From Comamonas sp. lk (GTDB lineage Bacteria; Pseudomonadota; Gammaproteobacteria; Burkholderiales; Burkholderiaceae_C), in assembly GCF_900564145.1 (NCBI RefSeq), contig NZ_UOOB01000001.1, positions 2,358,754-2,422,753 of the forward strand: DNA of 64,000 nt. Reading direction: 5' to 3'. The notes beneath the pieces are model-generated. The model was given only the letters and a program-made list of their open reading frames with translations. It had not been told where the DNA came from and made no database searches. Positions 8,118 to 16,626 of the stretch are shown here, piece by piece. The first letter of the stretch is position 1; every line of letters starts with the position of its first letter. A program made the translations under genes and the position numbers.

Positions 8118-9266
8118 ATGAACTTCACACATACCGAAGACCGCCGCATGCTGGCGGACAGCCTGAACCGCTTTGTTGCCGAGCAGTATGGTATCGAGCA
8201 TCGCAACCAGCTGGCTTACGGCGCGCAAGGGCACAGCCCTGAGCTGTATGCGCAATTTGCCGAGCTGGGCACGATTGGCGCACTGTTTCCCGAAGACGTG
8301 GGCGGCTTTGGCGGCTCCGGCTTTGACATCAGCGTGGTGTTTGAAGCCCTGGGCCGCGGCCTGGTGGCCGAACCCCTGCTGGGCGCACTGGTGGTGGGCC
8401 AGGCCCTGATTGCTGCAGGTACGGAATCGCAAAAACAAAAACTCGATGACATCATTGCCGGCGGCGTGATGGCCGCTCTGGCGCACGATGAGCCGGGCGG
8501 CCACTATGAACTGAACAATGTGGCTCTGTCGGCCAGCAAGACTGCTACCGGCTGGGTGCTCAACGGAGCCAAGAGTGTGGTGGCCTTTGGCGAAAAGGCC
8601 GGGCTGCTGCTGGTTTCGGCCCGCACCGCAGACGCTCAGTTCGACGAAGCCGGTATCAGCCTGTTCCTGGTGGACGGCAATGCCGCCGGTCTGGCCAAGC
8701 GCGGCTACAGCCGCATGGAAGGCGGCCGCGCCGCCGAACTGACTTTTGACAATGTGCAGCTGAGCGGCGATGCCTTGCTGGGCGCCGAAGGCCATGGCTA
8801 CACCGTGCTGGAGCAGGTGCAAGGCTTTGCGTTGCTGGCCCTGGCCGCCGAGGCACTGGGTGCCATGGATGTGGCCAAGCAGCACACGCTGGAATATCTG
8901 CAGACCCGCAAGCAGTTCGGTGTGGCCATTGGCACTTTCCAGGCGCTGCAGCACCGCATGGCCGACCTGCTGCTGGAAGTGGAACAGGTGCGTTCCACCG
9001 TGGTCAACGCTGCGGACGCCATCGACAACGCCGAAGGCGTGGAGCGCGCCAAGATGCTGTCTGCCGCCAAGTACACCGTGGGTTATGTGGGTGCGATGGT
9101 GGCCGAGGAATGCATTCAGATGCATGGCGGCATTGGCATGACCTGGGAGCTGCCACTGGCGCACTACGCCAAGCGTCTGGTCATGATCGATCACCAGTTT
9201 GGTGACGAGGACCATCATCTGGCCCGCTTCATCGCCTTGGGTCAGAACGAAGGTCGGAGCGCCTGA
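8118..9266 (+). CDS. Acyl-CoA dehydrogenase, PimD-like small subunit
   Basis: A 382-residue acyl-CoA dehydrogenase homologue. Features include GALFPEDVGGFGGSG in the N-terminal domain, YLQTRKQFGVAIGTFQALQH in the C-terminal domain and the IQMHGGIGMTWELPLAHYAKR block. It lacks the SNEIQKN-type ending of its partner and ends in GQNEGRSA, as expected for the second chain of a heteromeric dehydrogenase. The two genes are 25 bp apart and clearly co-transcribed. Which chain carries the catalytic base cannot be decided by eye. Confidence 0.88.
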   Translation: MNFTHTEDRRMLADSLNRFVAEQYGIEHRNQLAYGAQGHSPELYAQFAELGTIGALFPEDVGGFGGSGFDISVVFEALGRGLVAEPLLGALVVGQALIAAGTESQKQKLDDIIAGGVMAALAHDEPGGHYELNNVALSASKTATGWVLNGAKSVVAFGEKAGLLLVSARTADAQFDEAGISLFLVDGNAAGLAKRGYSRMEGGRAAELTFDNVQLSGDALLGAEGHGYTVLEQVQGFALLALAAEALGAMDVAKQHTLEYLQTRKQFGVAIGTFQALQHRMADLLLEVEQVRSTVVNAADAIDNAEGVERAKMLSAAKYTVGYVGAMVAEECIQMHGGIGMTWELPLAHYAKRLVMIDHQFGDEDHHLARFIALGQNEGRSA

Positions 9267-9371
9267 TCGACCCGGAACCCGCCTTGCAATAGGCTTAGGC
9301 TTGAGGGTGCCCGGTGCCTTGCTTGCTGCAAGGCGCCGGCCTTCCAGAGACAGAGATTGGAGAACAGCAAA

Positions 9372-10607
9372 ATGAGCAGCCAACAAGAATTGCCGGACGA
9401 CATGGACTTTCCCTTGGAAGGCGTGCGCGTACTGGATTTGTCGCGCGTGTTTGCCGGCCCGTTGTGCGGTCAGGTGTTGGGCGATTTTGGCGCCGAAGTG
9501 ATAAAGGTGGAGCATCCCAAGCGCGGCGATGACACGCGCGACTGGGGCCATCGCGTCGGCAAGACCGAAACCACCTATTACAACAGCATGAACCGCAACA
9601 AGCGGTCCATCACGCTGGATCTGCAAAGCGCCGAGGCGGTTCAGATCATTTATGACTTGCTGCCCCAGTTTGATGTGGTGATTCACAACTTCAAGCATGG
9701 CGGTACGGACAAGCTGGGCTTGGGCTACGACAAACTCAAGTCCATCAAGCCCGATCTGATCTACTGCAGCGTAGCCGGCTACAGCAGCGAAACACCCGAA
9801 GCCAAGCGTCCGGGCTACGACCTGGTGATTCAAGCCGAAGCCGGCCTGATGGCCATCAACGGTGTGGAAGGAACGCCGCCTTTGAAGTTCGGCATGGCCG
9901 TGGTAGACATGATGACCGGCATGTATGCCGCACAAGCCGTGCTGGCCGCGCTTTACCGCAAGAGCCGTACCGGTCGTGGCCGCAAGATCGAGATGGCGCT
10001 GTATGACTGTGGTTTGACCATCACCGGCTATTACGCGCTGGATGCCATGCAACTGGGCCACGACACACAGCGCTATGGCAATGCCCACCCCTCCATAGTG
10101 CCTTACGGTCTGTTTGATGCTGCCGATGGTGCGCTGATCATTGCCGTGGGCAATAACAGCCAATTCGATGCCTTCTGCCGCACGGTCATTGAGCGCCCCG
10201 ATATTGTGGAAGACCCCCGTTTTTCCACCAATGTGGAGCGTGCCAAGCACCGTGCTCTGATCTTGCCGATGCTGACGGGAATCATCGCTTCCAAGCCCCG
10301 CAAGCTGTTGCTGGAGCGCATGCATGCCGCCGGCATTCCTTGCGGCGAAGCTGCCGGACTGCATGAAGCCTTGACCAGCGAGCGTACCCGCCAGGCGGGC
10401 GTGTTCCAGCAAATGCCCCATCCCGTGGCCGGCCAGACCTGGGTGTTCGCGCCGCCTTACCGCCTGGACGGGCAGTTGCTGCCCATTCGCCACACGCCGC
10501 CTGTGCTGGGTGAAGCCACGCGCGAAGTGCTGCAGCAGTTGCTGAACTTGCCCGAAGCGGAGTTACAGGCGTTGCAGGCCAAGGGCGTGTTGACCCTACC
10601 TGTCTGA
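9372..10607 (+). CDS. Class III CoA-transferase (CaiB/BaiF family)
   Basis: A 411-residue family III CoA-transferase that moves CoA between carboxylic acids. The N-terminus GVRVLDLSRVFAGPLCGQVLGD is diagnostic, and the catalytic Asp is Asp179 in AVVDMMTGMYAA. The start at 9372 (MSSQQELPDD) has GGAGA nine bases upstream; a TTG five codons earlier overlaps that site and is unlikely. In this operon it probably activates the free acid for beta-oxidation, taking the place of the acyl-CoA ligase found in other pimelate-type clusters. Confidence 0.9.
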   Translation: MSSQQELPDDMDFPLEGVRVLDLSRVFAGPLCGQVLGDFGAEVIKVEHPKRGDDTRDWGHRVGKTETTYYNSMNRNKRSITLDLQSAEAVQIIYDLLPQFDVVIHNFKHGGTDKLGLGYDKLKSIKPDLIYCSVAGYSSETPEAKRPGYDLVIQAEAGLMAINGVEGTPPLKFGMAVVDMMTGMYAAQAVLAALYRKSRTGRGRKIEMALYDCGLTITGYYALDAMQLGHDTQRYGNAHPSIVPYGLFDAADGALIIAVGNNSQFDAFCRTVIERPDIVEDPRFSTNVERAKHRALILPMLTGIIASKPRKLLLERMHAAGIPCGEAAGLHEALTSERTRQAGVFQQMPHPVAGQTWVFAPPYRLDGQLLPIRHTPPVLGEATREVLQQLLNLPEAELQALQAKGVLTLPV

Positions 10608-10643
10608 ATTCCTCGATTTCTAGAACAACTACCGGAGACAAAT

Positions 10644-11624
10644 ATGCAAACATCCATGGGCCGCCGCCTGGTATTGGCTGCTGCTGCCGCAGCCAGCCTG
10701 GGAATGGGCCTGCCCGCGCAGGCCAACGAGTTCCCGAATCGTCCCATCACGCTGATCGTGCCTTTCCCGGCCGGTGGGCCCACGGACCGCCACATGCGCA
10801 TATTGGCCGACATTGCCAGCAAGCATCTGGGGCAGCCCATCATCGTTGACAACCGACCAGGTGCTGGCGGTACCTTGGGTCCGGCTACAGTGGCGCGCAC
10901 GGCAAAGCCCGATGGCTACACGATTGTCCAGTTCCCCATGTCGATGCTGCGCATGGCGCATATGCAGAAAACGGCCTGGAATCCGATCACCGACTTTACC
11001 TACATCATTGGGGTATCGGGCTACACCTTTGGCGTGGCAGTACGTACGGATTCGCCTTATCGCAGCTTCAACGACTACATTGCTGCGGCGCGCAAGAGTC
11101 CAGGCAAGATCGACTACGGCTCGACCGGCATTGGTTCATCCCCCCATCTGCTGATGGAAGAGTTGGCCGAGAAGGCCAAGGTCTCGCTCAACCATGTGCC
11201 TTTCAAGGGCGATGCCGATCTGCAACAGGCGCTGTTGGGAGGCCATCTGGCTGCGGAAAGTGGTGCCTCTGGCTGGGAGCCCCATGTAGAAAGCGGCAAG
11301 ATGCGTTTGCTTGTCACTTTTGGTGAAAAGCGGACCCAGCGCTGGCCCGATGTGCCTACCGCCAAGGAACTTGGTTATGGCGTGGTGTCGCTCTCTCCCT
11401 ATGGTCTGGCGGGCCCCAAGGGCATGGATGCTGCCGTGGTGCAGAGGCTGCACGATGCGTTCAAGAAAGCCATGGACGATCCGCGCCATACCGAGGTGCT
11501 GGCGCAGCTCAATCAGGGGCTGTGGTACCGCTCCGGTGCTGACTATCTGCAATGGGCCAAGGATGCCTATGCCAAGGACAAGGTGCTGATCGAGCGCCTG
11601 GGTCTGGCAGCCAACGCGAAATGA
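10644..11624 (+). CDS. Bug/TctC-family tripartite tricarboxylate transporter substrate-binding protein
   Basis: A 326-residue periplasmic solute-binding protein. A Sec signal peptide (residues 1-27, cleavage after PAQA) is followed by the family opening FPNRPITLIVPFPAGGPTD and IIVDNRPGAGG. No TctA/TctB membrane genes are nearby, so it is an orphan Bug protein, as is common in Bordetella and Comamonas. Its place directly after the CoA-transferase suggests it binds the carboxylate fed into this pathway; some Bug proteins bind adipate or other dicarboxylates. Confidence 0.9.
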   Translation: MQTSMGRRLVLAAAAAASLGMGLPAQANEFPNRPITLIVPFPAGGPTDRHMRILADIASKHLGQPIIVDNRPGAGGTLGPATVARTAKPDGYTIVQFPMSMLRMAHMQKTAWNPITDFTYIIGVSGYTFGVAVRTDSPYRSFNDYIAAARKSPGKIDYGSTGIGSSPHLLMEELAEKAKVSLNHVPFKGDADLQQALLGGHLAAESGASGWEPHVESGKMRLLVTFGEKRTQRWPDVPTAKELGYGVVSLSPYGLAGPKGMDAAVVQRLHDAFKKAMDDPRHTEVLAQLNQGLWYRSGADYLQWAKDAYAKDKVLIERLGLAANAK

Positions 11625-11725
11625 AGTCACTTTGGTGTGCATGTTTCATGCCTCCATATAGCCCTGCAAGCCGGCTTATGCAGGAGTGGTTCATGCGGAA
11701 GCCCGCATTTTAATTCCTGAATTCA

Positions 11726-11758
11726 TAGCTGCCAGCGCTTGCTGAATAAGTGCTGGCA
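11726..11758. repeat. Dispersed repeat hairpin upstream of etfB
   Basis: ATAGCTGCCAGCGCTTG followed by AATAAGTGCTGGCA forms an 11-bp stem with one G:T pair. The left arm is nearly identical to an arm of the element at 5436-5512. It occupies much of the 171-bp gap between the Bug gene and etfB. Confidence 0.6.
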
Positions 11759-11795
11759 TTCATTTCAATCACTAATCTGTGGAAGTAACAGCAGC

Positions 11796-12545
11796 ATGAA
11801 GGTATTGGTCCCTGTCAAGCGCGTGGTGGACTACAACGTGAAGGTCCGCGTCAAATCGGACGGCACGGGTGTAGACATCGCCAACGTCAAGATGAGCATG
11901 AACCCCTTTGACGAAATCGCCGTCGAAGAAGCTGTGCGCCTCAAAGAAAAAGGCGTGGTGACGGAAGTCATCGCTGTCTCCTGTGGCGTGACCCAGTGCC
12001 AGGAAACCCTGCGCACGGCCCTGGCCATCGGCGCCGACCGCGCCATCCTGGTGGAAACCGATGTCGAACTGCAGCCTCTGGCCGTGGCCAAGCTGCTCAA
12101 GGCGCTGGTGGACAAGGAGCAGCCCGGTCTCGTGATCCTGGGCAAGCAAGCCATTGATGGCGACAACAACCAGACCGGCCAGATGCTGGCGGCGTTGGCT
12201 GATCTGCCCCAAGCCACTTTTGCCTCCAAGGTGGAAGTCGCTGGCGACAAGGTCAGCGTCAGCCGTGAAGTCGACGGTGGCCTGGAGACCCTGTCTCTGT
12301 CCACTCCCGCCGTCATCACCACCGACCTGCGCCTGAACGAGCCCCGCTACGTCACCTTGCCCAACATCATGAAGGCCAAGAAAAAGCAGCTCGACACCTT
12401 CAAGCCTGAAGACCTGGGTGTGGACGTCGCTCCTCGCCTGAAGACCCTGAAGGTGGCCGAACCCGCCAAGCGCGGTGCCGGTGTCAAGGTGGCCGATGTG
12501 GCAGCCCTGGTCGACAAGTTGAAGAACGAAGCCAAAGTGATCTAA
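11796..12545 (+). CDS. etfB: Electron transfer flavoprotein beta subunit
   Basis: A 249-residue EtfB, which with EtfA carries electrons from acyl-CoA dehydrogenases to the ETF:ubiquinone oxidoreductase. The start [19 protein letters not shown] is the typical family N-terminus, and the AMP-binding region includes [18 protein letters not shown] (about residues 112-129). The C-terminal recognition loop lies in [15 protein letters not shown]. The gene is 14 bp upstream of etfA. It fits its position after two acyl-CoA dehydrogenases, although a housekeeping etf pair may exist elsewhere. Confidence 0.95.
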   Translation: MKVLVPVKRVVDYNVKVRVKSDGTGVDIANVKMSMNPFDEIAVEEAVRLKEKGVVTEVIAVSCGVTQCQETLRTALAIGADRAILVETDVELQPLAVAKLLKALVDKEQPGLVILGKQAIDGDNNQTGQMLAALADLPQATFASKVEVAGDKVSVSREVDGGLETLSLSTPAVITTDLRLNEPRYVTLPNIMKAKKKQLDTFKPEDLGVDVAPRLKTLKVAEPAKRGAGVKVADVAALVDKLKNEAKVI

Positions 12546-12559
12546 AGGAAGAACGACAA

Positions 12560-13492
12560 ATGACTTCTCTCGTTATTGCAGAACACGACAACGCTTCGAT
12601 CAAGCCAGCGACCCTGAACACCGTGACGGCTGCCGCAGCCTGTGGTGGTGATGTGCACGTGCTGGTAGCCGGTGAACGTGCTGCAGCGGGCGCTGATGCC
12701 GCCTCCAAAATAGCCGGCGTCTCCTAGGTCATCCACGCCGATGGCGCAAGCCTGAAAGCCGGCCTGGCCGAGAACGTGTCCACTCAAGTGCTGGCCATCG
12801 CCGGCAACTACAGCCACATCCTGTTCCCTTCGACCGCTGCCGGCAAGAACATTGCTCCCCGCGTGGCCGCCAAGCTGGACGTGGCCCAGATCAGCGACAT
12901 CACCAAGGTGGATGCGCCCGATACCTTCGAGCGTCCCATCTACGCCGGCAACGCCATTGCCACCGTGCAGTCCAGCGATGCCGTCAAGGTCATCACCGTG
13001 CGCACCACCGGCTTTGACGCCGCTGCTGCCACCGGTGGTTCTGCTGCGGTGGAAACGGCGGCTGCCGTGGCCGACTCTGGCAAGAGCGCTTTTGTGGGCC
13101 GCGAAGTCACCAAGAGCGAGCGCCCCGAACTGACGGCTGCCAAGATCATCGTCTCCGGCGGTCGCGCTCTGGGCTCGGCCGAGAAGTTCACCGAAGTCAT
13201 GTCGCCCCTGGCCGACAAGCTGGGTGCTGCCATCGGTGCCAGCCGTGCAGCCGTCGATGCGGGCTACGCCCCCAACGACCTGCAAGTGGGCCAGACCGGC
13301 AAGATCGTCGCGCCTCAGCTGTACATCGCCTGCGGTATCTCGGGCGCTATCCAGCATCTGGCCGGCATGAAGGACTCCAAGGTGATCGTGGCGATCAACA
13401 AGGACCCCGAAGCCCCGATCTTCTCGGTGGCTGACTACGGCCTGGAGGCCGATCTGTTCACGGCAGTGCCGGAACTGGTCAACGCCAGGTAA
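12560..13492 (+). pseudogene. etfA: Electron transfer flavoprotein alpha subunit, interrupted by an in-frame amber codon
   Basis: The 310-codon frame encodes a complete EtfA from MTSLVIAEHDNASIK to the C-terminal FAD-binding part ([30 protein letters not shown], given here as two joined blocks, about residues 250-280) and [15 protein letters not shown]. Codon 56 (12725-12727) is TAG between AGVS and VIHADG, where the family normally has Lys or Gln. A single substitution, for example AAG to TAG, would explain it. There is no frameshift and similarity continues unchanged after the stop. A GTG at 12776 could restart translation but would omit the first 72 residues. It is either a true nonsense allele or a base-call error. 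Confidence 0.85.
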
Positions 13493-13643
13493 GGTATTTT
13501 TGCGGGCAAGAGCCACATGTCTTGAAAAAAGATGGGGCGAACCAGCTCGGCCGCACCCATGCCATTGCCCCGATCTCTACAAGTTTCTGGTGCAGCCTGC
13601 CCACGGCCTGCTCCAGGAACTTGTCACACACCCAAGGAGACAT

Positions 13644-14639
13644 ATGTCCAACGCATTTTCAAGGCGCGCGTTTCTGCAGACCACCACGGCCGGCACGGCC
13701 GCTGCGGCTGCAGCGCTTGTCAGCCCTGCCTGGGCCAACAATGCCTGGCCGAACAAGCCGATTCGCATCATCGTGCCCTATACCGCCGGCGGCTTTACCG
13801 ACCAGATGGCACGTCTGCTGCAAGTAGGCCTGCAAAAGGCTTTGGGTCAGCCCATCATTGTGGAAAACAAGCCGGGTGCCAACAGCATCATCGGTGTTGA
13901 CCAACTGGCCAAGGCTGCGCCCGATGGCTATACCTTCGGCGTCGTCATCGCCGCCTATTCGGCCAATCCCTCGCTTTATGCCAAGCTGCCTTACAGCACC
14001 AAAGACTTGACAGGCGTGTCGCTGATGGGTATTTCGCCGCTGGTGGCGGCTGTGGCTGCCAATGCGCCATTCAAGACGACGGCCGAGTTGATTGCCTATG
14101 CCAAGACTCATCCCGGCAAGGTCAGCTTTGGCTCGTCGGGTGCGGGCTCTGCCGCACATCTGACTTCGGAGTTGATGCGCCTCTTGACCAAGACCGACAT
14201 GGTGCATGTGCCTTACAAGGGTGCATCGCCTGCGCTGGCCGATCTCATGGGCGGACAGATTCCGCTGTTTCTCGATCCGCCTCCCAATCTGATTCAGCCG
14301 GCCAAGGCCGGTCGCATCCGCCTGATTGGAGTGGCCAGCGAAAAGCGCTTGCCGATATTGCCGGATGTCCCCACGTTTACCGAGCAGGGCATTCCCGGTC
14401 TGGTAGGCAGTACGTGGGCCGCCATGCTGGCACCTGCCGGCGTGCCCAAGGACATCATTCAGCGCATGTCCAAAGAAGTGGCCCGCATCGTGCGCAGCGA
14501 GGAAATCCGCACCCGCATGGAAGCCAGCATGGGAACCTTTGCCGAAGGCAGCACGCCAGAAGAGTGCAATGCCTTTATCGCAGCGGAAACCAGCAAATGG
14601 GGCAAGGTTGTGCGCGAGGCCAAGGTCAGCCTGGACTGA
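13644..14639 (+). CDS. Bug/TctC-family substrate-binding protein with twin-arginine-type signal
   Basis: A 331-residue Bug-family periplasmic binding protein. The N-terminus MSNAFSRRAFLQTTTAG followed by an Ala-rich stretch and SPAWA is a Tat-type signal (RRxFL). The mature part opens with WPNKPIRIIVPYTAGGFTD and IIVENKPGAN. AAGGAGA precedes the ATG at 13644; longer in-frame readings lack a signal peptide. It follows etfA by 151 bp and closes the catabolic cluster. The ligand is unknown. Confidence 0.9.
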   Translation: MSNAFSRRAFLQTTTAGTAAAAAALVSPAWANNAWPNKPIRIIVPYTAGGFTDQMARLLQVGLQKALGQPIIVENKPGANSIIGVDQLAKAAPDGYTFGVVIAAYSANPSLYAKLPYSTKDLTGVSLMGISPLVAAVAANAPFKTTAELIAYAKTHPGKVSFGSSGAGSAAHLTSELMRLLTKTDMVHVPYKGASPALADLMGGQIPLFLDPPPNLIQPAKAGRIRLIGVASEKRLPILPDVPTFTEQGIPGLVGSTWAAMLAPAGVPKDIIQRMSKEVARIVRSEEIRTRMEASMGTFAEGSTPEECNAFIAAETSKWGKVVREAKVSLD

Positions 14640-14650
14640 TGGAGCTTGGC

Positions 14651-14681
14651 GGTAGCGCCCAACGGTTTCTTGTGCGCTACC
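14651..14681 (+). terminator. Hairpin after the second Bug gene, possible terminator without a T run
   Basis: GGTAGCGC and GCGCTACC form a perfect 8-bp stem around a 15-nt loop, 12 bp after the stop codon. No T run follows, so its role in termination is uncertain. Confidence 0.35.
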
Positions 14682-14814
14682 AAGGGCCTGCTTGCCGCCG
14701 CTCGGCCGGGTGCGTCGTTTCAGACGCGTCTGGCTGGCGGCAGGCCGGCCATATTCGGTGATTGAGGAAATGAACTCGAAACACATCGAGGACACTTCTA
14801 TAATTGATAACTTG

Positions 14815-15003
14815 CGATCAGGAGACTGGGCCTTGTTTGAGGCCAGTTGAAACGGGAAGTCCGGTGCGTTGAAGTTGCCTTCGACCATTCCGGCGCAGCC
14901 CCCGCTGCTGTAAACCTGACAGCCACACGTTGATACCACTGGGTCTTGAAACCCGGGAAGGTGTGTGTGCTGGATGACGGTGAGCCAGAATACCGACCTG
15001 TTC
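14815..15003 (+). promoter_or_regulatory. Cobalamin riboswitch controlling the cob operon
   Basis: Conserved elements occur in the right order: GAAACGGGAAGTCCGGTGC, then CCGGCGCAGCCCCCGC followed by TGTAA, then CCACTGGG and CCCGGGAAGG, and last the B12 box GAGCCAGAATACCGACCTG at 14982-15000. The next 140 bases up to the cobO start would hold the expression platform. AdoCbl or a related corrinoid should lower expression of cobO and the genes behind it. Exact 5' limit is approximate. Confidence 0.9.
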
Positions 15004-15139
15004 GTTCTCGGTCTTGTTCCACGGGGTGTGGTTGTTAGCGGGTCATGGTGTGTCTGCAGCATTGCTGCGCGGCATTGCTCGTCCCGGCTGTCGTTCTCCC
15101 TTGGGAATGGGTTTTATCGCCATTTCGCTCGGGGAGAGC

Positions 15140-15766
15140 ATGGACGAACAGTTCATTCACGCACATGCGCAAAGCATGCTGCAGAAAAAAGCCAGCGTGC
15201 ACGCTGCCATTGCCCGCTCGTCTGATGAGCGCGGTATTGTGCTGCTTGTGACTGGGCCTGGCAAAGGCAAGTCAACCTCCGCTTTCGGCATGTTGTACCG
15301 CGCCCTGGGTCACGGCATGCGTACCGGCCTGGTGCAGTTCATCACCGGCACCCATACCTCGGGCGAGATCACTTTTTTGCATCAGCTGGGCTGGATGGGG
15401 CAGGGCGCGCCGGCACCTGTGGACTATCACGCCATGGCAACGGGCTGCACCTGGAACAGCACGGATTGGAGCCGCGACAAACAGGCTGCAGACCTGGCCT
15501 GGCAGCAAGCCCTGCGCATGCTGGGCGATGAGCAGCTGAGCCTGGTGGTGCTTGATGAGCTGAGCTTCATGCTCAAGTACCGCTACCTGAAGGTCGAGCA
15601 GGTGGTCGCCGCCATTGCCGCGCGCCCTGCGGGCATGAGCGTGGTGATCACCGGACGCGATGCCCCGCAGGAGCTTTATGCGCTGGCAGACACGGTCAGC
15701 GAGATCGCCGATGTCAAACATGCGTTCCGCCAGGGCGTCAAAGCACAGCCCGGGGTGGATTACTGA
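15140..15766 (+). CDS. cobO: Cob(I)alamin / cob(I)yrinic acid a,c-diamide adenosyltransferase
   Basis: A 208-residue CobA/CobO-type ATP:corrinoid adenosyltransferase that adds the upper adenosyl ligand. The P-loop GPGKGKST starts at residue 39, and VVLDELSFMLKYRYL is the Walker B-like region; ISSGRD-like closing residues appear as VVITGRDAPQEL. The start at 15140 is supported by GGGGAGAG just upstream and by the family length near 200 residues; a longer frame from 15014 runs into the riboswitch leader. It is the first gene under the riboswitch, and its stop overlaps the start of the next gene by one base. Confidence 0.93.
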   Translation: MDEQFIHAHAQSMLQKKASVHAAIARSSDERGIVLLVTGPGKGKSTSAFGMLYRALGHGMRTGLVQFITGTHTSGEITFLHQLGWMGQGAPAPVDYHAMATGCTWNSTDWSRDKQAADLAWQQALRMLGDEQLSLVVLDELSFMLKYRYLKVEQVVAAIAARPAGMSVVITGRDAPQELYALADTVSEIADVKHAFRQGVKAQPGVDY

Positions 15767-16626
15767 TGCGCAGTCTGCTGCTTCCTGTGCTGATGGCTGC
15801 GGCCTGCGTGGCGCCCGCCTGGGCTCAATCTGCCGGGCCGCGCCTGATGTCCACCAATATCTGCGCCGATGTTCTGGCCCTGAGTCTGGCCGATCCTTCC
15901 CAAATCATTTCCCTGTCGCGTCAGAGCCAGGATGCGAAGCGCTTTTCCATGGTCGCCAAGGCGAGCCAGTTTGCCGCCAATGAGGCTTCGGCCGAAGATG
16001 TTCTACACCTCAAGCCCGATGTGGTGCTGGCCTCGCGGCGCTGGAATGCCAGGCATCAGCAGGACTTGCTCAAGCAGTACGGCGTGCGCATCGTCACGGT
16101 GCCGTTTCCTACGGACTGGCAGGCCATCCTGGACAGCACGCTCAAGATGGGCAAGGCCATAGGGCGCGAAACCGAAGCCAAGGCACTGGTGCAGAACGTG
16201 CAGTCGCGCCTGGCAAAGCTGCAGGCCAGCTCGCGCCCGCTGAACGCTCTGTATCTGCGCCCCAATGGCGGAAGTGCCGGCACGCAAACCCATGTCGATG
16301 CGGTGCTGGCAGCAGCCGGCTTGCGCAACCACGCCACGGCCTTGGGCCTCAAAGGCTGGGGGCGCCTTGATATGGAGCGCATCTTGATGAACCCGCCTGA
16401 CGTGTTCATCACGCCTTCCATGGTCAACGACACCGCATATGCCAAATCCGCCTTGAGCCGTCATCCACAAATGAAGGCTCTGCTGTCGCGTATCCCCGTG
16501 GTCACGCTCACCGAAAACGACTGGGGCTGCAGCAACTGGCAGCTGATTGAAGCGGCAGAAGCCGTTGCAGCCCAGCTGGATGCCTTGGGCCTGAGCGGCG
16601 CAACCGCCAAAGGTGCTCCGGTATGA
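15766..16626 (+). CDS. btuF: Cobalamin/cobalt-chelate ABC transporter periplasmic binding protein, BtuF-like
   Basis: A 286-residue periplasmic binding protein with a Sec signal (MRSLLLPVLMAAACVAPAWAQ). The core has the BtuF/FhuD-type fold pattern: RLMSTNICADVLALSLADP near the mature N-terminus, a central helix, and DVFITPSMVNDTAYAKSA in the second lobe. It is followed by permease and ATPase genes with overlapping ends, so it is part of a complete BtuFCD importer. Corrinoid specificity is inferred from the riboswitch and neighbours. Confidence 0.85.
   Translation: MRSLLLPVLMAAACVAPAWAQSAGPRLMSTNICADVLALSLADPSQIISLSRQSQDAKRFSMVAKASQFAANEASAEDVLHLKPDVVLASRRWNARHQQDLLKQYGVRIVTVPFPTDWQAILDSTLKMGKAIGRETEAKALVQNVQSRLAKLQASSRPLNALYLRPNGGSAGTQTHVDAVLAAAGLRNHATALGLKGWGRLDMERILMNPPDVFITPSMVNDTAYAKSALSRHPQMKALLSRIPVVTLTENDWGCSNWQLIEAAEAVAAQLDALGLSGATAKGAPV

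Noticed and set aside
5669..10493. Two very long minus-strand frames (845 and 809 codons) opposite thiolase, dehydrogenase and CoA-transferase genes
   Set aside because: They cross several real genes and intergenic gaps and show no recognisable domain.
12776..13492. Separate gene starting at GTG 12776
   Set aside because: It is the in-frame continuation of etfA after the amber codon, and no ribosome binding site supports a new start.
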